NCBI RefSeq assembly: GCF_024281035.1
Contig: NZ_JAMXLH010000049.1
Location: 62,001 to 126,000 of the forward strand
DNA length: 64,000 bases
Origin: Paraburkholderia sp.
Lineage (GTDB): Bacteria; Pseudomonadota; Gammaproteobacteria; Burkholderiales; Burkholderiaceae
Reading direction: 5' to 3'
Shown here: positions 45,144 to 52,809 of the stretch, one piece after another
Numbering within the stretch: position 1 is the stretch's first letter
Layout of the letters: each line of letters opens with the position of its first letter
Notes under the pieces: generated by a model
The model's input: only the letters and a program-made list of their open reading frames with translations
Told to the model about the DNA's origin: nothing
The model's database searches: none
Translations under genes and position numbers: made by a program

Positions 45144-46745
45144 ATGCGGGACGCCGCGCGCATCTTGCCGCCGGGCATGAGCGAGGCGCACTTCGAGCGC
45201 GCGCTGGCGGCGTTCGAGTCGATCGTCGGCACACCCAATGTGTGCCGGGGCGGCGCGGCGCTCGAACCGTATCTCGATCCCTTTGTGCCGGTTGCCAATC
45301 CGCGCGCGTTCGCGCCGTCGGCGGCGCTGTTGCCCGCCGACGTCGACGAAGTCCGCGCGATCCTGCGCGTCGCGAACGAGACGCGCGTGCCTCTGTGGAC
45401 CGTGTCGACGGGCCGCAACTTCGCCTATGGCGGTGCGGCGCCGCGTCTGTCCGGATCGGTCGTGCTGGACCTGCAGCGCCTGAAACGCATTCTCGCCGTC
45501 GACGAGCGGCTCGCCTACGCGCTCGTCGAACCCGGCGTGAGCTACTTCGATCTGTACGCCCATCTGCGCGACGGCGGCTACCGCCTGTGGGTCGATCCGC
45601 CCGCCGCCGGGTGGGGCAGCGTGACCGGCAACACGCTCGAACGCGGCTTCGGCACGACACCCTACGGCGATCACGCCGCGACGCTGTGCGGCATCGAGGT
45701 CGTGCTCGCGAACGGCGACATCGTGCGCACCGGCATGGGCGCGATCGAAACCGGCACCGCATGGCAGCTTTACCGGCATGGCTACGGCCCCGGATTCGAT
45801 GCGCTTTTCACGCAGTCGAACTACGGCGTCGTCACGAAACTGGGCGTATGGCTGATGCCCGCGCCGCCGGCGTATCTGCTCGGCGAGGTGCAGGTTCCCG
45901 ACGAAGCGGATCTCGCCGTGCTTGTCGATACCCTGCGCCCGCTGCAGCTCGATGGGACGATTCGCAATCATGCTGCGATCGAAGGCGTGATCCGGCGCGC
46001 GGCGGGCATCGCGCCGCGTACGCGCTGGTTCGACGGCGACGGGCCGATGCCGGAGGCTGCCGTGAGCGCGATGCAGCGCGATCTCGGCGTGGGCCGCTGG
46101 AATCTGCACTTCGGTCTGTACGGCACGCCCGAAGTCATCGATGCGCAGCGGCGCGTGGTCGAGCGCGCGTTTGCAGCGGCGCCGCACGCGCGCATCGCCG
46201 CGACGCGCTACTTGGCGGACGACGTAGCAGGCGACGGGCCGCAAGGCGGTGCGGACCGCAACCTCGTGGGCATTCCGACGATGACCGCGTTTCGCATGCT
46301 CGACTGGCGCGGCGGTTTGGGCGCGCATGTGGATTTCTCTCCGCTGTGTCCCGCCGATGGGCGCGATGCGATGCGCCAGTACACGCTCGTGAAGACGCGC
46401 GCGGCCGAATACGGTTTCGATTACTACGGCGGCTTCACGGCGGCGGGGCGCTGTTTGCATCACATCTTCGCGGCGATCTTCGCGCGCGAGCGGCGCAACG
46501 ATGCCGAACGTGCGGGCGATCTGCTGCGCGCGCTGATGAGCGACGCGCGCGCGGCGGGCTATGGCGTGTACCGCTCGCATCTGCTGTACATGGACTTCGC
46601 CGCTGCGCAATACGGCTTCAACGACGGCGCGTTGCTGCGTCTCGCGGAAACCCTCAAGGACGCGCTCGATCCGCACGGCGTGTTGTCGCCGGGCAAGCAA
46701 GGCGTGTGGCCGGCGGTGTGGCGGCACGAGCGCGGCTACACGTAA
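45144..46745 (+). CDS. FAD-linked oxidase/dehydrogenase, 4-cresol dehydrogenase/vanillyl-alcohol oxidase family
   Basis: A 533-residue flavoprotein that should oxidise a para-substituted phenol. The FAD (PCMH) domain includes WTVSTGRNFAYGGAAPRLSGSVVLDL and YALVEPGVSYFDLYAHL. The substrate domain includes GTPYGDHA-like FGTTPYGDHAATLCGIEVVLANGD and NYGVVTKLGVWLMPAPP. Where 4-cresol dehydrogenase has its flavin-linking Tyr this protein has Leu. However, His395 in GAHVDFSP aligns with the flavin-linking His of vanillyl-alcohol oxidase. There is no signal peptide and no cytochrome subunit gene adjacent. An in-frame GTG at 45129 overlapping the anti-sigma stop is an alternative start. Confidence 0.85.
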   Translation: MRDAARILPPGMSEAHFERALAAFESIVGTPNVCRGGAALEPYLDPFVPVANPRAFAPSAALLPADVDEVRAILRVANETRVPLWTVSTGRNFAYGGAAPRLSGSVVLDLQRLKRILAVDERLAYALVEPGVSYFDLYAHLRDGGYRLWVDPPAAGWGSVTGNTLERGFGTTPYGDHAATLCGIEVVLANGDIVRTGMGAIETGTAWQLYRHGYGPGFDALFTQSNYGVVTKLGVWLMPAPPAYLLGEVQVPDEADLAVLVDTLRPLQLDGTIRNHAAIEGVIRRAAGIAPRTRWFDGDGPMPEAAVSAMQRDLGVGRWNLHFGLYGTPEVIDAQRRVVERAFAAAPHARIAATRYLADDVAGDGPQGGADRNLVGIPTMTAFRMLDWRGGLGAHVDFSPLCPADGRDAMRQYTLVKTRAAEYGFDYYGGFTAAGRCLHHIFAAIFARERRNDAERAGDLLRALMSDARAAGYGVYRSHLLYMDFAAAQYGFNDGALLRLAETLKDALDPHGVLSPGKQGVWPAVWRHERGYT

Positions 46746-46758
46746 GCGGGAGGCTGCG

Positions 46759-47136
46759 ATGGACCGGCGGACATTTCTGTGCGAGACGGGCGGCGCGCTC
46801 TTCGCCGCCGCGTGCGATATCGCGCCCGCGCGCGGTGTGCGAGTTGCGTTCACGGGCGAAAGCGCGCGCGCGTGTGCGCTTTCGTGTATCGCGCTCTTCG
46901 ATCCCGCGCTCGCGCAAGGCAGGGCGCTTGCGCAATACGCTGCGCGCACAGGCATCGAGGCGTGGCCCGCTGACGACGACATCGGCGTGCTCTGGCATGC
47001 GCGCCTCGCCTCCCGCGCCGAACGCGCCCAACACGCCGGAGCGCACACGCGCATGATTGCCGCGCTGCGGCCCTCCGACCAGTTCGTGCTGACGCGTCTC
47101 GCAGCGCCGAGCGGCGCTGTCGTGTTGATGTGCTGA
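46759..47136 (+). CDS. Small Tat-signal protein of unknown function
   Basis: A 125-residue protein beginning MDRRTFLCETGGALFAAAC, a twin-arginine motif (DRRTFL) followed by a short hydrophobic run and a Cys that could even be lipidated. The mature part, from ARGVRVAFTGESARACALSC to PSDQFVLTRLAAPSGAVVL, is not a family I recognise. It sits 13 bases after the oxidase gene with a GGGAGG ribosome site, so it is co-expressed. It may be an export partner or accessory of the oxidase; that is inference. The stop lies in an 8-bp repeat. Confidence 0.65.
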   Translation: MDRRTFLCETGGALFAAACDIAPARGVRVAFTGESARACALSCIALFDPALAQGRALAQYAARTGIEAWPADDDIGVLWHARLASRAERAQHAGAHTRMIAALRPSDQFVLTRLAAPSGAVVLMC

Positions 47137-47161
47137 CGTGCTGACGTGCTGATGTGCTTAC
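47130..47161. repeat. 8-bp tandem repeat, four copies, over a stop codon
   Basis: GTGCTGAC, GTGCTGAC, GTGCTGAT and GTGCTTAC follow each other directly. The TGA of the first copy is the stop codon of the Tat-signal gene. The array fills the whole gap to the convergent DUF1571 gene. Confidence 0.8.
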
Positions 47162-47163
47162 GA

Positions 47164-48087
47164 TCAGCGCCACGCCTGAAAGCGATAGTCCGGATTCTTC
47201 GAATCGAACGTGAGCGCGTCGAAGGACTTCGGCTCGATGTGCTCGAAGACGATCTCTTCGAACGGCCTGCCGTCGCTGTCGTACGACTGCGCCAAGCGGA
47301 ACCACGGATGCCGTAAATCCAGCCCGAGCGTTTCCTTGCTCGCGTAGCCGCTGTTCTCGCCGGGCGGCGCATCCCAGGTGAACGCGACCACACGCACGCC
47401 GTCCACCGTCTTCACGCTGATTTGCGCGGGCCGCACGAGCCCCGCTTGCTCAAGGCGCGCGTCCTCATCGACAAAGCGGTGCGCGATGTACTCGGTGCCG
47501 AGATCGGTCAGCAGATGGCGCGATTGCGCATGGGCGAACACGCCGTCGAGTTGCGTCCAGAGCGACACCCTGTGAAAGAGGCCGCCCGGATGGCCGTACA
47601 TGGCGTCAGTGCGGCGCGCGGCGTCGTAGAGCACTTCCTGGCCCGCGTGCGCGCCGTCGGGGAGCCAGCGCGCGTAGATCCGCAGCGGCGCGTGCGCAAG
47701 CCGCACGAGCATGTGGTCGGGTTCGGCGGGCCAGCGGCCGTGGATGCGCTCCTTGCGCCGCAGCACGAACTCGCACGAGGCATAGCCGTTCGGGCCTGCC
47801 TCGATGTAGCGCGGCAGCGCGCGCGGATCGAGCGAGGCGAAAAGCGCGACGAGTTGCGCGTCGTCGAGCGTGGCGAGTCCTCCGTCCTGCGCGGCATGTT
47901 GCAGCCAGCGGACCTGATCGTCTAGCGGCAGACGCCCGACGTCCGCGGACCGTTCGTCGCCGGGCGATGCGAGCGCGCGCGCGTCGGCGTCCACGGCTGC
48001 AGACGGCGCACGCGCGACGGCGCAGGGAAGCACGAGCGCGGCGCAGAGGGTCAGGAGACAGGCAGACGGCGTTGTGCGAAACCTCAT
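47164..48087 (-). CDS. DUF1571 family secreted protein
   Basis: A 307-residue exported protein. The signal peptide MRFRTTPSACLLTLCAALVLPCAVARA is followed by a predicted helical part (VGRLPLDDQVRWLQHAAQDG). A beta-rich domain follows with GYASCEFVLRRKERIHGRWPAEPDHMLVRLAHAPLRIYARWL and EVLYDAARR, matching DUF1571, whose fold recalls lipoprotein-localisation (LolA-like) proteins. The ATG at 48087 is preferred: the GGAG in the codons after the upstream ATG 48102 serves as its ribosome site. Confidence 0.8.
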   Translation of the reverse strand: MRFRTTPSACLLTLCAALVLPCAVARAPSAAVDADARALASPGDERSADVGRLPLDDQVRWLQHAAQDGGLATLDDAQLVALFASLDPRALPRYIEAGPNGYASCEFVLRRKERIHGRWPAEPDHMLVRLAHAPLRIYARWLPDGAHAGQEVLYDAARRTDAMYGHPGGLFHRVSLWTQLDGVFAHAQSRHLLTDLGTEYIAHRFVDEDARLEQAGLVRPAQISVKTVDGVRVVAFTWDAPPGENSGYASKETLGLDLRHPWFRLAQSYDSDGRPFEEIVFEHIEPKSFDALTFDSKNPDYRFQAWR

Positions 48088-48188
48088 CGGCGCACGCTCC
48101 ATGAATTCGTCGATCCGTTGCGGCGCGCACTCACCGGGAACCTGCGCGGGAAGCCACGATGAAGCTGCGCCGACACGGCATCAACGAA

Positions 48189-49949
48189 TCAGGCCGGCGC
48201 TTTCTTCCCGGCGGCTTCGTCGCGCAGCGCGCGCCGCAGGATCTTGCCGATGTTCGATTGCGGCAGCGCATCGCGGAACTCGACGATGCGCGGCACCTTG
48301 TAGCCCGTGAGCTGCTCGCGGCAGAACTGGATCAGCGCGTCCTCGGTGAGCGTCGGGTCGCGGCGCACGACGAACACCTTCACGCGTTCGCCCTGCACCG
48401 GATCGGGCACGCCGATCGCCGCCACTTCGCGCACGCCCGGATGCGAGGCGATCACGTCCTCGATCTCGTTCGGGTACACATTGAAACCCGACACGATGAT
48501 CAAGTCCTTCTTGCGGTCGACGAGCCGCACGTAGCCCTGTGCGTCCATCACGCCGATGTCGCCGGTTGCGAGCCAGCCGTCGGCGTCGAGGACCTTGGCG
48601 GTCTCGTCGGGGCGGTTCCAGTAGCCTTGCATGACCTGCGGGCCCTTCACGCAGAGCTCGCCAGCCTCGCCGATGTTCGCCCACGTGCCGTCGTCCCGGC
48701 GAAAGCGCACCTGCGTCGACGGCGCGGGCAGGCCGATCATCCCGTCGAAGTCGTGCTGGTGGCCGATATCGACGGGATTGAGCGTCACGATCGGCGAGCA
48801 TTCGGTGAGGCCGTAGCCTTCGATAATCGGCTGGCCGGTCACGGCCTTGAAGCGCTCGGCGACGGCGCGCTGCGTCGCCATCCCGCCCGCCATCGCGAGC
48901 TTGAGGCCCGAGAAGTCGCGCTGGCGGAATTCCTCGTTATCGAGCAGCGCGCTGTAAAGCGTATTCACCGCCGAGATGCAGCTGAACTTCTCATGCCGGA
49001 TCGTCTTCATCACGCGTTTGATGTCGCGCGGATTCGCGATCAGGATGTTGCGGCCGCCGAGCGCCATGAACACCATCGCGTTCACGGTCAGCGAATAGAT
49101 GTGATAGAGCGGCAGCGGCGTGAGCACGGTTTCCTGATCGGCGTCGAGCTGGCCCGCCGTCCACACCTTCGCCTGCACGAGATTGGCGACGAGATTGCCG
49201 TGCGTGAGCATCGCGCCTTTCGCGACACCCGTCGTGCCGCCCGTGTATTGCAGGAACGCGAGATCGCCGCTCTTGACGTTGACGGGCGCGACGGGGTGCC
49301 GTGCGCCTTGTGCGAGCGCGTCGAGGAGTTTGACCGCATGCGGCAGCCGGTACGCAGGAACGAGTTTCTTGACGTGCCGCAGCATGAAGTTGATAAAGCG
49401 GCCCTTCAGGTTGAAGCCTTCGCCGAGCAGATCGCCGAGCCCCGTCACGACGATGTTCTTGACGCGCGTGCCGGGCAATGCGTCTTCGAGCGTTTTCGCG
49501 AAATTTTCGAACACGACGATGGTTTGCGCGCCGCTGTCCTGCAACTGGTGCGTGAGTTCGCGCGCGGTGTAGAGCGGATTCACGTTGACCACGATGGCGC
49601 CGGCCTTCAGCGCGCCGAACAGCGCGACCGGATATTGCAGCGTGTTGGGCAGCATGATGGCGACGCGCTCGCCCGGCTTGACGCCTGCGCCTTGTAACCA
49701 CGATGCGAACGCGGCGGCCTTGCGCGCGAGTGCGGCATAGGTCATCGGCGAACCGGCGCTCACGTAGGCCACGCGTTGGCCGTAGCGTGCGGTGCAGTCA
49801 TCGAAGAATTGCGTGAGCGAGGCGTAGCTGTGCACGTCGATTTCACGCGGGACGTCTGCGGGATACGACGCGTACCAGACGCCGTCGGTGTCCGGCGCGG
49901 GTTGCGCGGCGCCGCCGGTGGTCGAGGGCGGGCAGGGCAGATCGGTCAT
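48189..49949 (-). CDS. fadD: Long-chain fatty acid-CoA ligase (FadD-type)
   Basis: A 586-residue AMP-forming acyl-CoA synthetase. The P-loop is LQYTGGTTGVAKGA, followed by PLYHIYSLTVNAM, the linker/fatty acid gate region, EGYGLTECSPIV, the GEAGELCVKGPQVMQGYWNRPDET motif, and DRKKDLIIVSGFNVYPNEIED with the hinge Asp. The C-terminal catalytic lysine is in QSNIGKILRRAL. Length and motifs fit FadD, which activates exogenous fatty acids for beta-oxidation. ATG 49949 has GGAGAG upstream. Confidence 0.88.
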   Translation of the reverse strand: MTDLPCPPSTTGGAAQPAPDTDGVWYASYPADVPREIDVHSYASLTQFFDDCTARYGQRVAYVSAGSPMTYAALARKAAAFASWLQGAGVKPGERVAIMLPNTLQYPVALFGALKAGAIVVNVNPLYTARELTHQLQDSGAQTIVVFENFAKTLEDALPGTRVKNIVVTGLGDLLGEGFNLKGRFINFMLRHVKKLVPAYRLPHAVKLLDALAQGARHPVAPVNVKSGDLAFLQYTGGTTGVAKGAMLTHGNLVANLVQAKVWTAGQLDADQETVLTPLPLYHIYSLTVNAMVFMALGGRNILIANPRDIKRVMKTIRHEKFSCISAVNTLYSALLDNEEFRQRDFSGLKLAMAGGMATQRAVAERFKAVTGQPIIEGYGLTECSPIVTLNPVDIGHQHDFDGMIGLPAPSTQVRFRRDDGTWANIGEAGELCVKGPQVMQGYWNRPDETAKVLDADGWLATGDIGVMDAQGYVRLVDRKKDLIIVSGFNVYPNEIEDVIASHPGVREVAAIGVPDPVQGERVKVFVVRRDPTLTEDALIQFCREQLTGYKVPRIVEFRDALPQSNIGKILRRALRDEAAGKKAPA

Positions 49950-50148
49950 GAGGTCTCTCCGGGCGTCGTTTGAGTAGTTGTTGCGTTCATCGTGCATGGA
50001 GCGTGGTGCGAATGGCCGCAAGCCAACGGCGAGCAGCAAGCCGCAGTGAGCATCAGCGAGCAGGGAGCCGTGCGGCAGCCATTCGTCAGTCCGAATCGTG
50101 CCATGCCGCGGCGCGGCGCGAAAGCGTACGGAACGTCACGCGCAAACG

Positions 50149-50179
50149 AAAAAACCGCGCGGGCGTGAACCCGCGCGGT
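50149..50179 (-). terminator. Intrinsic terminator of the SHS transporter gene
   Basis: On the minus strand, the 10-bp stem ACCGCGCGGG/CCCGCGCGGT (50179-50170, 50163-50154) has a 6-base loop and six T. It lies 47 bases after the transporter stop codon. Confidence 0.85.
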
Positions 50180-50225
50180 CTCGTGTTGCGATGCGGCGGC
50201 GCGTGGCCGCAGTGCGTATGCGCGA

Positions 50226-51443
50226 TCAGACAGCCGACACTTGCTTTGCAGACTGCGTCATGTCGATGCCGCGGCGCTCGCGGCTGAAGAGAATCATCAC
50301 GGCGATGATGACCGCCACCGTGCCGGCCACGACCGCCATCGCAAGGCCGTAGTTGTCGTCATGCGAGACGGCGAACGACGCCTGCATCGTCGCGTTGACC
50401 GAGGCGAACAGGTTGCCGAGCTGATAGACGAGGCCCGGGAACGTCGCGCGGACTTCGTCGGGCGAGATCTCGTTCAGATGCACCGGAATCACGCCCCACG
50501 CACCTTGCACGGAGATCTGCATCAGGAACGCGCCCATGGCGAGCAGCACCGGCCCGCTCGAGAAGGCCCACAGCGGCAGCACCGGCAGCGCGATGAGCGC
50601 GGAGATGAAGATTGCCTTGCGGCGGCCGATCTTCTCGGAGAGCGAACCGAAGAACAGACCGCCGCAGATCGCGCCGATGTTCAGCACGATGGTGATGACC
50701 GAGACGGTATGCGGATCGAAGTGATGCTGTTCGCGCAGGAACGTCGGATACATATCCTGCGTGCCGTGCGAGAAGAAGTTGAAGCAGGTCATCAGCACGA
50801 TCGCATAGATCGAAAGGCCGAAATTGTGCTTGAGCGTCGTGAGCAGGCTCGGACGCGGGCGCTTTTCCATTTCCTTCCACGCCGGGGATTCCGGCACGTT
50901 ACGGCGGATATAGAGCACCAGCAGCGCCGGCACGACGCCGATGAAGAACATGCCGCGCCAGCCGACGTATTGATAGAACACGCCGAACACGATCGAGGCG
51001 AGCAGGAAGCCGCTCGGATAGCCGGCCTGCAGGAGGCCCGAAACGATGCCGCGCGATTTCGGCGGAATGGTTTCCATCGTGAGCGCGGAGCCGACGCCCC
51101 ATTCGCCGCCCATCGCGACGCCGAAGAGCGAGCGCAGGACGAGGAAGGTCGTGAGATTCGGCGAGAAGCCCGAGAGCATGCCGAGCACCGAATACAACGC
51201 GATGTTGAGCATCAGCGTCGGGCGGCGACCGTATTTGTCGGCGAGGCGTCCGAATATCAGCGCGCCGAGCGGGCGCATGGCCAGCGTGAGCGTAATGGCG
51301 AATGCGACTTCAGGGATTTTGACGTTGAATGCCGTGGCGATATCTTTCAGGACGAATACGGTCAGAAAGAAATCGAAAGCGTCAAGTGTCCAGCCTAGAT
51401 AGGCGGCGATCGTGACGTGCTTCTGTTCACGCGTCCAGCTCAT
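50226..51443 (-). CDS. SHS-type MFS carboxylate (lactate/sialate-like) transporter
   Basis: A 405-residue, 12-helix major facilitator. The N-terminus TREQKHVTIAAYLGWTLDAFDFFLTVFVLKDIA is characteristic of the SHS family (lactate, pyruvate and sialic acid proton symporters). Motif A, GRLADKYGRRPTLM, is between helices 2 and 3 and is repeated as GSLSEKIGRRKAIF between 8 and 9. The acidic residue in DAFDFF is the usual proton-coupling site. The substrate is likely a short carboxylate. It has its own terminator and is divergent from the SDR gene. Confidence 0.88.
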   Translation of the reverse strand: MSWTREQKHVTIAAYLGWTLDAFDFFLTVFVLKDIATAFNVKIPEVAFAITLTLAMRPLGALIFGRLADKYGRRPTLMLNIALYSVLGMLSGFSPNLTTFLVLRSLFGVAMGGEWGVGSALTMETIPPKSRGIVSGLLQAGYPSGFLLASIVFGVFYQYVGWRGMFFIGVVPALLVLYIRRNVPESPAWKEMEKRPRPSLLTTLKHNFGLSIYAIVLMTCFNFFSHGTQDMYPTFLREQHHFDPHTVSVITIVLNIGAICGGLFFGSLSEKIGRRKAIFISALIALPVLPLWAFSSGPVLLAMGAFLMQISVQGAWGVIPVHLNEISPDEVRATFPGLVYQLGNLFASVNATMQASFAVSHDDNYGLAMAVVAGTVAVIIAVMILFSRERRGIDMTQSAKQVSAV

Positions 51444-51934
51444 TGATTGTTCTCCTGATATTGCTGCGCTGCGCCGTCTGTCGCGGCGAGGTCTTGTGTG
51501 GTCCGGTACGCGCCAGCCGGTGGACCTGGCGGGAGTGTACGCCAGGCATTAAACATCCGCACCAATGTTGCGACAACCTCGGACTAATCCCTGGGGTCAT
51601 TTGTCGCAACTGAAAGCTATTTGTGTTAATGGAAAGAAAAACGTAATTTATAAAATATCGATTTTCTGCGCATATTTATCTGTCGGGTTAACTCGGGTTA
51701 ACTCGGATTAACGATTCAGTGACGGATTTCAATCGCGCAACGGTTCGTCTTTTCAACGCGATACCTCCGTGATCCCTTTGCGCATTTCAAATGAACGACC
51801 GTGCTTTCCTTATTTACCTCAGCGGAAGGCGTCGCTAGAATCGGTCGCCATCGTCGGTGATCCGGCGATGCCGGGTCTGTCAAACGTATCGGCTGCGCCG
51901 CGCACCGGCCAGCCCAGATCAAGGAGGAGCAAGC
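51444..51934. other. Divergent regulatory region between SHS transporter and SDR
   Basis: 490 bases without a gene. It carries a 10-bp inverted repeat, GTTGCGACAA (51567-51576)/TTGTCGCAAC (51601-51610), an AT-rich patch (51620-51680) and the 10-bp tandem repeat at 51684-51713. These look like regulator sites for one or both divergent genes. Confidence 0.5.
51684..51713. repeat. 10-bp tandem repeat CGGGTTAACT, three copies
   Basis: Two exact copies and one near copy (CGGATTAACG) in tandem. Each contains the palindromic core GTTAAC or ATTAAC, spaced by one helical turn. Confidence 0.7.
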
Positions 51935-52708
51935 ATGCAGGTCAGGGACATGTTCGAACTGGGCGGGCAGGTGGCGCTCATCACCGGCGGCTCGCGCGGC
52001 CTCGGGCTGCAGATGGCCGAGGCGCTGGGCGAGATGGGGTGCCGCGTCGTGATCACGGCGCGCAAGGCCGACGAGCTCGCACAGGCGCAGCGTCACTTGC
52101 AGGAGCGCGGCATCGAGGCGATGACTGTCGTCACCGACCTCCAGCGCGCAGAGAGCATCGCGCCGCTCGTCGACGAAACGCTGGCGGCATGCGGGAAGAT
52201 CGATATCCTCGTGAACAATGCGGGCGCGACGTGGGGCGCACCGGCCGAGGACTATCCCGACGAGGCGTGGCACAAGGTCATGAACCTGAACATCAACGCG
52301 CCGTTTTTCCTCGCGCGCGAAGTCGGCAAACGCTGCATGATTGAGCGCAAGCGCGGCAAGATCATCAACATCGCATCGGTTGCAGGCCTCAAAGCGTCGC
52401 CCGGCCCGATGCAGACCATCGCGTACAACACGTCGAAGGCCGCGGCGATCCACTTCACGCGTGCGCTCGCAGCCGAATGGGGCAAGTACGGCATCAACGT
52501 CAACGCGATCTGCCCGGGCTTCTTCCCGTCGAAGATGTCGGCGGGCCTGCTCGACAAGCTCGGCGAGTCCGTGATCGAACGCACGCCGCTGCACCGCCTC
52601 GGCGACGACGACGATCTCAAGGGCGTCGTCGTGTTTCTCGCGAGCGCCGCTTCGCGTCATATCACCGGCCAGTACCTGGCTGTCGACGGCGGCGCGAGCG
52701 TCGTCTGA
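51935..52708 (+). CDS. Short-chain dehydrogenase/reductase
   Basis: A 257-residue classical SDR. The NAD(P)-binding TGGSRGLG (residues 18-25), NNAG near 92-95, and the catalytic Ser-Tyr-Lys (IASVAGL, then YNTSKAA) are all present. The C-terminal GGASVV is typical of the gluconate-5-dehydrogenase/FabG-like branch. The Ser/Arg residues after the Gly motif favour NADPH. It has a strong AAGGAGG ribosome site. An acyl-CoA ligase gene follows 101 bases downstream, so both may act on one carboxylate pathway. Confidence 0.88.
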   Translation: MQVRDMFELGGQVALITGGSRGLGLQMAEALGEMGCRVVITARKADELAQAQRHLQERGIEAMTVVTDLQRAESIAPLVDETLAACGKIDILVNNAGATWGAPAEDYPDEAWHKVMNLNINAPFFLAREVGKRCMIERKRGKIINIASVAGLKASPGPMQTIAYNTSKAAAIHFTRALAAEWGKYGINVNAICPGFFPSKMSAGLLDKLGESVIERTPLHRLGDDDDLKGVVVFLASAASRHITGQYLAVDGGASVV

Positions 52709-52809
52709 GTTTCATCACGGCCTGCATGCGCCGCCTCATGCGCGGCGCATGCACGGATGGCATGACATGCGTGCCGCAGCGGCGCGCATCCAACGAGACG
52801 GAAACCGCC

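Noticed and set aside
44840..47056. A 738-residue plus-strand frame across the anti-sigma and oxidase genes
   Set aside because: Arg/Ala-rich out-of-frame translation; the in-frame anti-sigma and oxidase genes explain the region fully.
45030..47393. A 787-residue minus-strand frame opposite the oxidase
   Set aside because: Antisense shadow; no motifs, and it would overlap the convergent DUF1571 gene.
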